Shown piece after piece: positions 34,180 through 43,462 of a stretch of DNA of 64,000 bases. Position 1 is the first letter of the stretch. Each line of letters opens with the position of its first letter. The notes beneath the pieces were generated by a model. That model did not search any database. It was not told the DNA's origin and saw only the letters and a list, made by a program, of their open reading frames with translations. Source of the DNA: Conus ventricosus. Taxonomy: Eukaryota; Mollusca; Gastropoda; Neogastropoda; Conidae. The stretch spans positions 54,748,485 through 54,812,484 of the forward strand of contig CM031604.1 in the NCBI GenBank assembly GCA_018398815.1, read 5' to 3'. The position numbers and the translations under genes were made by a program.

Positions 34180-35381
34180 TTAGAAAAGAAAGGACTGCAT
34201 GGGATAGTTTTAGATGGCCAGATGAATTGTTTGAAGGGAATGCTTAAGGAAGAGGTTGTCAAAGAGCACTGATTGAGTTGATTTAGAAGTCATTGATTCA
34301 GCAAACGTGCGGGCAAGCGTTGTTCATGCAATTTCTCAAAGTTCCAAGTAAAACTAAATTACATCGCCATGTTAAAGTAATGTTAGCTTGTTTTAATCGA
34401 CTATATAACAATAAATGAAGAAAATCTAGTAGTCTGGGTCTCATAACTAAACAGCTGACTATTCTTTCTCATATGATTAACACCCGGTTTTGGCAGACAA
34501 ACTAGTTACACAGTTTGATGAAGCCGCTGAAGAAAGCTAAAATGAGAGGGATATGGATTGGTCTGAGGGAAGAAGTCTAGAGATCAGATTAAAAAGGCTA
34601 AGTATGCACCGATTGGTAGGCAATGGCTTACATTCCACTACCTCGAGAGTTGGTTTTAAAGAGGCAGGTCTAAAACATACAAAATACAGACAACAAATGT
34701 TTCTATGTGGTGTGTTCTTGCAAGGCTGCATCACGTCCGCGAACAAGCAGAGAGATGGGACTAACTATTGGGATTTACATCATGAACTCAATATGATGGA
34801 AATATCCTTTCATGTTTGTGTAGATCAAAATTGATCATGTTTGTAGAACAAAAAAAAACCAATAACTGTTTATGTCTTCAAATGGTATGAGGAAACAAAT
34901 CTACAGACCAGTTAAGTGTCCAAAAAACAGGTCCATCGATTGGCGAAACAGACAAAAATCATGTTGACTTACTACTGATGTTTCACACAGCAGGGCTACA
35001 CGCCATACGCATTGTTACGAACAATGAGTAGATTATTGAGCTTACTTCAAAGCCAAAAAAAATAAACAAGACTTCTGTAGAAAATGTTTAACAGAATTCC
35101 ATCTTTTCAAGCGCGAGCACGAACATAAGAAACCACTGTATCGGCCCAAGTTGGACTGTTATACAGATCTCTATATCTACGCCCCACACCTGGATCTATA
35201 GTTAGTTTGAGAACTGGGGAAACGAATGCAAACTCGTCTTATGTTGTTTGTAACGCAGACTTCGAATCACTCATTGTTCCTTATGAGGGACAGCACACAA
35301 ACAAAACTTCGGAAACAAGTCTTAATGAGTAATCATCAGATTTGTTCCTATGCTTTGTCATTGTCAGGTCTGATGGGCGGC
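34180..35381 (+). pseudogene. Polinton family-B DNA polymerase, N-terminal part (P1)
   Basis: Typical N-terminal blocks of metazoan Polinton polymerases are visible in changing frames: IQNTDNKCFY (NTDNKC at 34683-34700), ARLHHVREQAERW, a zinc-finger-like FCRKCLTEFHLFKREHE (CRKC at 35076-35087), and NADFESLIVP (DFE at 35258-35266), the exonuclease I motif with its two acidic residues. The gene would copy the element by protein-primed replication. The frame is broken by several indels and is then cut by the Gypsy element at 35382. The region after the Gypsy element resumes at 42140. P2 carries the same gene without this insertion. Confidence 0.85.
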
Positions 35382-36792
35382 TGTCACGAGTTTGTCACGG
35401 AGGCATACGTAGATTGACCGTCTAGGGGTGGCGGAATTATTCATTTGTTTATTATCGTTGTTGTTGTAGTGTATCGTCCTTATTGGGTTTGTAGTTGCGT
35501 TTGCACCTTAATGTCGTTCAGCTCAGGCTTTGTTGTACTTCTATATCTCATCTCTCTATTCCACTGCCCGTTGCATTCTCCTGCAGGTCCACGGTTGGCT
35601 GGTACCTTTCTCTCGAACTTGCTGTCTGTTCGGCCTCTCGCCTGTCTTTTTACCTGTCGCAAGTGTTTCATTTCTTTTAGCTTTGAGGTATGCTCACTCT
35701 GTGACGGAGAGTGGGCATGTTGGCCGCAATCGCTTAGGCAGGTTTTCTCTTTCCACTCGTGCGGAAGATGTCTCTGGGGAGCGCCTGCTCCGGTCCTGGT
35801 TCTTCAATCCTTCGTCGAAGGTAACGGGTCGGTACTTTTCTATCCTTCTGTCGGCCTGTAGGGGAGGGGACATCACATTACTTCATCTTTTTTCCGCATC
35901 TGCGCCTGCTGTCCTCTACGACGTGAACAGAGGGCAGAGTGAGTCGTTTGGACCCGCCTCTTCTGGGTCATCCACCGGGTTTGCTGTACCCCTTCCATCC
36001 TCTCTTATTTTCCTCCCTGTTTACCTTTTCCCCTCACTACCGGGGGCTCACCCGGAGCTTGGGACTGGTTGGTGCACGCATTGGTTGGGGGGGCCCACGC
36101 ACTGGTTGGTGCCACGCGATGGTATGGGGTCCCCGAGTCACTGGTTGGTGCCAGCGCAAGGGTTGGGACCGGCGCACTGGTTGGGGTCACGCAATGGTGG
36201 GGACCAAGCATGGGTTGGTGACCACGCACTGGTTGGGGACGCGCACTGGTTGGTGCCGCGATAGGGTTGGGAATGCGACTGGTTGGGATCCGCACTGGTT
36301 GGGTCCCACGCTCTGGTTGAGGCACGTACTTGGTAGGAAAAGCCCGTGGACTTGACTGGCCGGTCCTGATCCCCGTCCTGGACCCTCCAAGCAACAACGC
36401 CACAGTCCCACCCCCGGGACGTGCTCTCCACGTCTGTATGTGTGGGTGTCCTAGGGTGTAGGCCTTGAACGTCTCTCTTAAAGACCGACCCCGGTTTGGA
36501 GCACCTAGTGGACTGGGATGCTCCACGTAGATTGGGGTTGAGACAGGATGGGGGCTGGGAAATGTTTATTTATAATTGTGTATATGTCTTATATATGAAA
36601 TGCTTGATTGTGAATGGTGCGGTGTGTTGAAATATTCATTTGCGATTGTGTGTGTTGATGTGAATAAATGGGGTGTTGTATAGTAATCCTTTCTTGTGTG
36701 GGCTCTTGCGAGGCGGTGTGAGGTTAGTCCATCCCTTCACTCCATCTAAATGATTCCTGTCATGGGCAGACCTCCAGGGGTCGGTCGTGACA
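35382..36792 (+). repeat. Gypsy 5' LTR
   Basis: It starts TGTCACGAGTTTGTCACGGA and ends GGGGTCGGTCGTGACA. It aligns end to end with 40714-42139, and most differences are single-base indels. It contains an internal minisatellite (36070-36330) and, after it, a GT-rich segment with a TATATGAAATGCTTG block near 36590. Long frames in the LTR (up to 244 codons) depend on the minisatellite and are not treated as genes. Confidence 0.88.
36070..36330 (+). repeat. Minisatellite inside the 5' LTR
   Basis: About fifteen degenerate units of 15-20 bp share the core GCACTGGTTGGGACC with variants GGTGCCACGCA. The same array, with a different unit order and count, lies in the 3' LTR at 41385-41650. Translated, it yields repetitive HWLVP-like or NQCxxP-like peptides on either strand. 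Confidence 0.9.
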
Positions 36793-36795
36793 TTG

Positions 36796-36815
36796 TGGGT
36801 GGCTCGTCACGGGAT
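36796..36815 (+). promoter_or_regulatory. Candidate primer binding site resembling tRNA-Pro
   Basis: Three bases after the 5' LTR lies TGGGTGGCTCGTCACGGGAT. Apart from one extra T and one extra A this equals the tRNA-Pro primer binding site known from murine leukaemia virus. Position and sequence fit a retroelement minus-strand primer site. The two inserted bases may be assembly errors or real drift. Confidence 0.55.
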
Positions 36816-37870
36816 GTGAACGGGCTAGGACTGTCTCGTGTCGCGGAGTACCTGTTCAGTTCTGTCTGTTTTATTTTCGTTTAGGTTAGTTTGTTGTGGT
36901 TGTTTGTGGGGTGGTTGGATGGGTGACTCTAGCGTGTAGGGAGTCTTTGGTCGATGAAGGAAACATCTGCGTGTGGCCTGGGGAGTCGGGCGAGGAACAG
37001 GGGTAAAGGTGTAATCGGGACCGCGTCCCAGACTCTTCCGCCGGGTGCTCACGCAAGTTACGGCCGTAAAGACTTTCCTTTCTGTTGCAACTCAGTCTGT
37101 CATTCCTGTTTTGTAGTTATCCAGTTTTTTTTTTACCGGGTGGTTATTGAGTCAGGTGGGTGGGATCGGTCGTTTAGTGTCACTTTTTCTCTCTCCGGAT
37201 TCCGTCTGCCATTTTGTTTTTTTTTTTTTCTCGGTGAGCCCCACCGCACTGTTGCTAGTTGCTTGCTGGAAGCGCGAATGTTGCCCAGTGTGGGAGCGCC
37301 GGATCATTTTTTTTTTTTTTTTTTTTTTTTAGGTGAGGCCCCACCGCACACTTGTTGCTCGTGCTGTGGAGACGCGGTGTTGCCAGTGTGGGAGCAGCGG
37401 AAAACTCCGCACACCACATCATCACACATCCCTAAAAATATTGGTTTCTTTCTAGTGGAATTGTACTTTCCCCCTGTATTGAGAAACGTAGGATAGGATA
37501 TTGTTGTCTTGCATCGTACGGTGCTGGTGGTATGGCGACCGTGCGTCAAAGAAGAGGGGTCATTCAGGATGTAGTCCTACTATTAGTACCAGCACTTCGA
37601 CTACAGTGACATACTTATTCCAGTGCTTGTAGCGATAGTCCCGCGTGTACTTTCACAGTTGCTTCTAAGACTGGGGGATCTTTCTGCCGAGACCACACTT
37701 GACGATTCGCTCGGATGCGTTCAGAGATATGGTCAAGCAACTGTGGGCTTCTGTTGAGTCACAGAAATCAAATCCCTCTTTTCTTCATGCTTCCCTCGTA
37801 AGGAGTTTGCCCCGGGGAGACTTTCCTCTTGGGAAAGGTCGAGACCAAGGGAATGGTCAAAGGGGTCATC
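36816..37870 (+). other. Gypsy leader region
   Basis: This stretch between the primer site and gag has no long conserved frame. It contains a 22-base T run (37309-37330) with a GTGAGCCCCACCGCAC / GTGAGGCCCCACCGCACA direct duplication around it (37233 and 37333), each copy followed by TTGCCCAGTGTGGGAG or a similar sequence about 50 bp later. Confidence 0.5.
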
Positions 37871-39000
37871 CTCCAGTGTCGGAGTGGTGAATCCTGCCAA
37901 GGATTCGCCTCGTGCTTATGTTTCTGGTGAGGGGCAGAGTAGTGAAGAGGCTGCTAGGTAGGGAAGCCCTTAGTAGGGAGAGGCTGTAGGCAGGTAGCCC
38001 TTCGTGTGGAAAGAGGCAACGCTCCGTCGGGATAGAGTAGATAGGTTGGAAGGATATGGCGCAGAGAGGAGACTGAAGACAGGAAATTACTGCGTAGGGA
38101 AGAGGCTATTCTGGTAGGGAGAGGCTTGGCTGCGCAGAGAAGAGGCTGCTTGACAGGAAGCCCTGCGTTAGGAAGAGGCTTACAGCAGAAGCCCCCTCCG
38201 TAGGGAAGAACTAGAAAAAACCTGGATGGAGGCTCTGCGTAGGGAGGAGATGGAACGACTTCATTTCGCGGTCTTCCCGCTTTCTGAAATCAGGGGGTTG
38301 ATCGACAGGCAAATGATAGAGTTGAGGACCCAAAGTTAAAGCTTCCTGAGTTCCAGACTAGTGAGGACATTGATTTTGTTCTTAGAGCATTTTGACAAAG
38401 TGGCTAGTTCATACCAATTGTCTGAGGTACAAAAAGGCCATGCACTTTTTTCTGGATTAATCTGGTGCTGCAAGAGAGTGTGTCTCACTCTAAATGAGGG
38501 CGTCTTATGCAGACATGCCAATTGGCTCTGCGGTAAGCGTTTTTCACCTGTGTCCCCCAGAGGACGTAAAGGAGAAATTCAGGTACATGATAAAGATTAA
38601 CGATGAGACTTCGTGCAGTTTGGAGATAGGCTGCGCAAAAAAAGCTTGGGGTACTTGAGTCAGTTGGCTAAGCTGGAGCTTGAGGATCGTGATTCTCATC
38701 GAAACCGCTTACCAACCCGTGTCCAACCAGGAGTCGAGTAGGTTCGTATAGGCGAAGACAGCACACAGGATTTGCGGCTGGCGATTCATACTGCTGAGGG
38801 TGTTTGCTGAAGCCCGTAGAGCTTATGGGCCATCGCTCAGAAACGGCAGGATGACCCCCACAGGATTTAGTGGCAATAAGGCGCCGACGATGCTAGCGGT
38901 GTTTGACCAGGCAGGCAGTACATCGGGGATTTCAGGCACCCCGGTTCTGTTTTCTTTGTGGCGTCCCGGCCACATTAGGAAAGATTGCCCTAAAGCCGCG
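37870..39000 (+). pseudogene. Gypsy gag-like polyprotein (coiled coil, capsid-like region, zinc knuckle)
   Basis: From about 37930 to 38260 a ~21-bp repeat (CTGCGTAGGGAAGAGGCT and variants) encodes ALRREEA-like heptads, a Glu/Arg-rich coiled coil. After MERLHFA and RGLIDRQMIELRTQ comes a capsid-like segment, KLPEFQTSEDIDFVLRAF, then DKVASSYQLSEVQKGHALFS, resembling the start of Ty3/Gypsy capsid domains. A CCHC zinc knuckle follows at 38948-38987: CFLC, then in the next frame RPGHIRKDC, with a missing base between. The protein would package element RNA. At least five frameshifts or stops break it. Confidence 0.75.
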
Positions 39001-39199
39001 GTTAGTTATTGGGTAAGTCCTTCCCAGCGTCCTCGTGCATCGGCTAACGTGGGGTCCATCCCAGCTTTGGTGGTACTGAGTGCCCGGTGTTTCTTTCAGT
39101 TGTTGGTTCTTCCTGGTCGGCACCATCAGGGATTTCGGGTCGGCATCAACGCTCTTTGGTGATAAGGATTTGGTTTCCCCTGAGGCCCGGAGGGGCAGC

Positions 39200-39350
39200 A
39201 GTTTCAGATGTGTGCGGGTTTGGAGGTTGGGTTTTTTTTCCTACACCCGTCCTTCTGTACTCATTTCTATATCCACCCCATATTTCTGTGGCGATGTATG
39301 GGGCAAATCGTGGGTGGAGCGACCTCTGTATTCCCTTCTCTTTGGGATAA
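39200..39350 (+). pseudogene. Gypsy aspartic protease, C-terminal remnant
   Basis: STPYFCGDVW (about 39272-39301) followed by VERPLYSLLFG (about 39316-39348) resembles the end of Gypsy retropepsins in invertebrates (DTPY...V.AL..ENPLYDLIIGN). The catalytic D-T/S-G block is expected near 39060-39110 but was not seen intact. This is tentative because only the C-terminal signature is visible. Confidence 0.5.
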
Positions 39351-39734
39351 ATACGATCACCTTTGCGGGACGACGCAGTCAGTCCGTTGTCTACGGATCT
39401 GCCCATACTGGAGTGTGTGGGAAGTTAACACAAGCGCCAAAGCTGAGAAGCAGGAGCAGGAATAGGAATTGCGTTCCCCGTTTCTACAGCCAATCTCTGA
39501 CGAGGTTCTGGGCCTGGTGTCGACCCTGCTACCCCATGGTTCCGCCTTCAGGCCGGGACTTGGATGTCCAACACCTGCGACAAATCTGGGATCGTCCCGC
39601 TCAGTCTGCCCGACACGCCAAGGTTGTTCTTCAAGCTACACAAGTGGACCCTCTTTTAGGGTTTTCACTCGGGCCAGATCGGGGTAGCCAAGCCAACTAG
39701 TTGTCCCAAAGCTTGAGAGTAATCTGTTCTCCGG

Positions 39735-40190
39735 CAGGCCCATGATTCACCTTGGCATGTCATTTTGGGCTCAAAGCGGACTCTCGAGCGAGTAAGAAAA
39801 GACTTCTTTTGGCCAGGGAGAACTCACAGGTTAGGGCAGAGTAATGCCGCAGTTTCGATGTCTGCCATCGGACAACGGCTAAGTGTCGCTTGAAGCGTGC
39901 TCCCCTAGGGTCAGTGCCAAGGGTTGGGGAGCCATTCAGCAAGTTGAGGTCGGACTGGTGGGACCATTATTCCATCCATCCATTCGCGGTCACCGCTACC
40001 TTTCGGTAGAGGTAAGGTATATGCGTCTCGATGCCAGAGCTGCCCCGCTTAGGACTATCGTTGCCCCTACTATTGCTGAAGATATCCGGCAGATTGGACA
40101 CGCACTGGCGTGCCCAGGAAGTACGGCCGGAAGTTTGTACTGGAGAGCGATCTTCAGCCTATCCAGGCTTGGAACCGGTTCGGCCAGTCA
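39735..40190 (+). pseudogene. Gypsy integrase, zinc-binding domain and partial core
   Basis: HDSPWHVILGSKRTLERVRK then DFFWPG (39741-39826) matches the H-x3-4-H side of the integrase HHCC zinc domain. CRSFDVCHRTTAKCRLKRAP (39845-39904) supplies the Cys pair and linker. In another frame LVGPLFHPSIRGHRYLSVEV and AAPLRTIVAPTIAEDI (39956-40085) correspond to the first part of the catalytic core. The first catalytic Asp appears as Gly in that frame (VGLVGPL where DLVGPL is usual). The rest of the core, with the second Asp and Glu, is degraded or missing. The enzyme would insert element DNA into the genome. Confidence 0.8.
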
Positions 40191-40576
40191 GTCGTCGATC
40201 ATTAGTTAGGCAGTGGAACTGACAAGAGTCATGCGTTCAATTTGCCATTTTCAGGGTTACAGTAATACTGGATGCTGACTATCTTAACGAGCTCCGTAGT
40301 CAGCACATTGGAAAAATCAGTCAGAGGGGACACTTCCCTCAACCAGGGTTATATCCCCGTTTTGTTTCTGTATCAGGTGTAGCGACAGTTTTCACTTCTG
40401 TGATGTTAACGGTAGTGAATCGCAAATAGTTCGGATTGCTATTTTTTGTTTGTTGGAAGGTTTGTTAGTTGTTTGATAATTGTGTATTATGTATTCCCTG
40501 TTGTACTCTATCGTGGAATGTTTTTGTATTGGATTTGTCGTACTCTGTCGATCACAGAAGGGTTGGGTTCCCAACC

Positions 40577-40631
40577 CCCCCCCCCCCCACCCCCCCCCCA
40601 TCCCCCCCCCACTCCCCCTGTCTCCCCCCCC
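40577..40631. repeat. C-rich low-complexity patch before the 3' LTR
   Basis: Runs of 7-11 C are separated by A or T. It generates spurious poly-Pro and poly-Gly frames. Confidence 0.9.
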
Positions 40632-40698
40632 CGTGAATTTGCACATTTGCGCCGTGGTTCAAAGGAGCACTGTATCTCAGAGAGAAACAGATGCTTTT

Positions 40699-40708
40699 AG
40701 AAGGGGGG
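40699..40708 (+). promoter_or_regulatory. Polypurine tract of the Gypsy element
   Basis: AGAAGGGGGG stands five bases upstream of the 3' LTR start (40714), where plus-strand synthesis primes in LTR retrotransposons. It supports the LTR boundary chosen here. Confidence 0.6.
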
Positions 40709-40713
40709 TTTTT

Positions 40714-42139
40714 TGTATCGAGCCTTTGTCACGAGGCCTACGACGATTGACCCGTCTAGGGTGGCGGATTTATTCATTTGTTTAGTATCGTTGTTGGTTG
40801 TCGTGTATCCGTCCCGTATTGTGGTTATGTAGTGCGTTTGCACCTTAATGTCGTTCAGCTCAGGTGTAGGTTTATCTTTCTCTCTCTCTCTCTCTAATTC
40901 CACTGCCCTGCTAATTCATCCTGCAGGTCACGGGTGGCTGGTACCTTTCTCTCGAACTTGCTGTCTGGTCGGCATCTAGCCTGTCCTTTTTACCTGTCGC
41001 ACGTGTTTCATTTCTTTTGCTTGAGGTATGCTCACTCTGTGTCGTAGCGTGGCTTGTTGGCCGCCATCGCTTAGGAGGTTTATATTCACTCGAGCAGGAA
41101 GATGTCCTCTGGCGGAGCGCCTGTCTCCGGTCCTGGTTCTTCACCACTTCGAAGGTACGGTCGGTACCTTCATCCCTACAGTCGGCCTGTAGGGGAGGGA
41201 CATCAAATCATTCATCTTTTTTTTTCCGCATCGCGCTGTTGTCCTCTCGACTGCCGGATTACCGAGGACAGAGAGTCGTTTTGTCCGCCTTTTCTGGGTC
41301 GACACGGGTAGCTTTACCCTTACCTCTCTCTCTTTTCCTCCCAGTTACTTTTCCCTCCTCCCGGGGGCTTCCCCGGAGCTTGGACTGGTTGGCTGCCACG
41401 CATGGTTGGCCACGCAATGGTTGGTGCCACGCGTGGTTGGGAACGCAGCCACGGGTTGGTGCACGAGCAACGGGTTGGGACCGAGCACTGGTTGGGGGTC
41501 ACGCAATGGTGGGGACCACGCACTGGTTGGTGCCTCGCACTGTTGGGTCCGAGCAATGGTTGGTTGCACACACAGCGATGGGTTGGGACTGCGGCACTGG
41601 TTGGGTCAAGCACTGGTTGGGACCACGCATGGTTGTAGGCCAAGTACTGGTGGTAAAGCCAGTGGACTGACTTGGCCGGTCCTGATCCCCCGTCCAGGAC
41701 ATCCAGCAAACACGCCCCGTCCACCCCCCCCCCCACAGGGAAGCGCTATCCACCAGTCTGTTTGTGTGTGTCAAGGGTGTCGGACTTGACGTCTCTCTTC
41801 AAGACCGACACGTTTGGAGCACCCTGTGCGACAGGGTTGCTTCCCAGTAGACTTGGGAGAGGACAGGGATGGATGGCTGGAAAGTTATTTATAATTGTGT
41901 ATATGTCATATATATTTGAAATGCTTGATTGTGATTGTGCATGGTGCGTGTCCTGTGTTGAGATGTGTTGAAATATTCATTTGCGATTGTGTGTGTTGAT
42001 GTGTAGAAATTGGGTGTTGTTGTACGTATATCTTTCTTGTGTGGGGCTCTTGCGAGGCGTGGTGAGGTTTAGTCACATCCCTTCACTCCCATCTAAACTG
42101 TTCCTGTTCGGGGCAGACTCCAGGGGTCGGTTCGTGACA
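40714..42139 (+). repeat. Gypsy 3' LTR
   Basis: It starts TGTATCGAGCCTTTGTCACG and ends CAGGGGTCGGTTCGTGACA, aligning to 35382-36792. It carries the second minisatellite array (41385-41650). The differences from the 5' LTR are largely one-base insertions and deletions, so their number cannot be used as an insertion clock. Confidence 0.88.
41385..41650 (+). repeat. Minisatellite inside the 3' LTR
   Basis: Degenerate ~15-20-bp units with core GCACTGGTTGGG recur, corresponding to the array at 36070-36330 but not identical in unit number or order. Confidence 0.9.
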
Positions 42140-42430
42140 GGGCCCACTTCAGACCAGAATTGTATAGAGGACCTAATGCTTGCTGGTATACCTATATTAG
42201 AACGATGCAGCAATGCGTAATGTTGTTCTAATGAGCTAAACTTATCTGAAATCATATGACGCCTGAAGACCATCAAGTGTATATATAGCCCCATTGTTGG
42301 ATTTGTGGTGCGGCCCTTGGTTGCCGCCGGTTTTAGGTCTCTCCTCTGGCGCTGACGAATCCAAACTGTAAGGTCCATGATCACATTAGTGGAAAGTTCA
42401 GAGGAAAGCCAGCACAAAGTAAATGCAATC
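42140..42430 (+). pseudogene. Polinton DNA polymerase B fragment after the Gypsy insertion (P1)
   Basis: The frame resumes with RPELYRGPNA (P2 has the related APELY near 58040). It continues through HCWICGAALG (about 42294) and, in the last part, DHISGKFRGKPAQSKCNL (about 42379-42432). HxSGKFRGAxHxxCN is a conserved block of Polinton polymerases. Polymerase motifs A-C found in P2 are absent; the sequence then changes character, so the 3' two-thirds of the gene is deleted in P1. Confidence 0.85.
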
Positions 42431-42439
42431 TTTCAACTT

Positions 42440-42800
42440 AAAGTTATCATCCTTTCAATATATCAGCTAAGTCTCTGTCTTGAATCAACAAGCTTTCAAG
42501 GTGCTTGTGCAGTTCATCAATAGTAGGTTCTCGTTTTTTCTTTCTCCTCACCTTCCAAAAAAGCAATACTTCTCTTTAGCTTAGGAAGTAAAGAACTGGG
42601 CTCGCCTGATTTTCTTTGTTTAAATACTCCGCCATACAGTTGTAATAAAACACATGATCATCTATAGCAAGAAGGCTGTTCCTCTGTAAACAAAACACAT
42701 CCGTCTGCATTGAAAGCCGCGACTAAACTGAGAGGGCGCTGGGTCTAGATCGGCATGTCCGGTCACGCGGTATTGCACCTTGCCAAGTTATAAGACCCAA
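42440..42800 (-). pseudogene. Unassigned minus-strand coding remnant near the right end of P1
   Basis: Read on the minus strand with a few indels, the sequence gives AFNADGCVLFTEEQPSC, then KENQASP, KLKRSIAFLEGEE and EPTIDELHKHLESLLIQDRD followed by LADILKG. The run of about 28 codons without a stop and its charged helical composition look protein-coding. I do not recognise the family and found no counterpart in P2. It could be a Polinton gene that converges on polB. Confidence 0.35.
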
Positions 42801-42983
42801 CACACAAATTAAGTGATCAGGTGTCAGCCTAATGACGGGCCTCTGGGATTTCCATGTCTGTAAAGTATTCTGGTAGTGTGGGAAATTTCCTTTCTTAAGC
42901 AGGCCGATTGCCTAGTGTTTGTCTGTCTGTCTGTCTATCTACTTCGTTTTATAAGATTTATCATGTTAGGATAAGTGTGTGGA

Positions 42984-43274
42984 TTTTAAAAGACTTTAGA
43001 GAACAATTAAAGACAGAGACGCATTTGATGAATGTATGCGTGAAAATGTTATTGAAAATGATCAGGAAAAACGCAGGATTAAGCAAAAACTAAAATCTGA
43101 AAAGTTTAGTAAATTAGTATTAAAAACGGATAATCCTACACAGTATGTTTGTAAAAATTGTTTTTTTTTGTTATTGAAGTCTTACTTGTCAGAGAACAGT
43201 AAAACACGGGGTCTAGGTTCAACCGTCCCGAAACTGGTTGAGGACGGTTGGCCTAGACCCGTGTTTTACTGTTC
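42984..43274. repeat. Polinton P1 right terminal inverted repeat with terminal palindrome
   Basis: Its reverse complement aligns with 27161-27502. The outermost 84 bp (43191-43274) form a strong palindrome: AACAGTAAAACACGGGGTCT pairs with AGACCCGTGTTTTACTGTT around a loop with CCGAAACTGGTTGAG. Loop and arms match the left end in inverted orientation. Confidence 0.87.
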
Positions 43275-43462
43275 TCGGGTGTAGATGGAACTGTCAGTGG
43301 GAATGTGTTTAGAACATCTCTGAGAAGGACCTGTTGTACAAAACACAGCCGAGGCAACCCTCTCCTCAGATTTGGAACCGTCGGTGAACATTCTCGATCT
43401 TCTGAAGGATGAAAACTTCGAACACAGTTCGGCTTAAAAAGATTTGTACAAACCGGATGTCT

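Larger units (their letters stand above)
35382..42139 (+). mobile_element. Ty3/Gypsy LTR retrotransposon inserted in Polinton polB
   Basis: Two ~1.4-kb LTRs (35382-36792 and 40714-42139) begin TGT and end CGTGACA. Between them, on the plus strand, are a tRNA-Pro-like primer binding site, gag remains (coiled coil, capsid-like region, zinc knuckle), a protease-like segment, and integrase N-terminal and core remains. A purine tract AGAAGGGGGG (40699-40708) sits five bases before the 3' LTR. The internal region is only 3.9 kb and no RT/RNase H motif was found, so an internal deletion or incomplete assembly is likely. Comparison with P2 shows GGGC at both junctions (35375-35378 and 42140-42143), which suggests a short target duplication blurred by indels. 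Confidence 0.88.
27161..43274 (+). mobile_element. Polinton/Maverick element P1, degenerate and split by a Gypsy element
   Basis: The element has long terminal inverted repeats (27161-27502 and 42984-43274) whose ends read GAACAGTAAAACACGGG outward-in; Polinton termini commonly begin AGT. It contains N-terminal and exonuclease-region remains of a protein-primed family-B DNA polymerase. It is 16.1 kb overall, or about 9.4 kb without the inserted Gypsy element. That is short for the usual 15-20 kb, so a large internal deletion is likely between the polB fragment ending near 42430 and the right repeat. Integrase, packaging ATPase, protease and capsid genes were not recognised. No clear 6-bp target duplication was found. 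The same sequence recurs at 50404-58300 (P2). Confidence 0.8.

Noticed and set aside
35530..36526. Frames of 244 (+) and 173 (-) codons with repeated HWLVP or Pro/Asn-rich peptides
   Set aside because: They run through the LTR minisatellite; the repeated DNA unit happens to be stop-free on both strands, and the 3' LTR copies are shifted.
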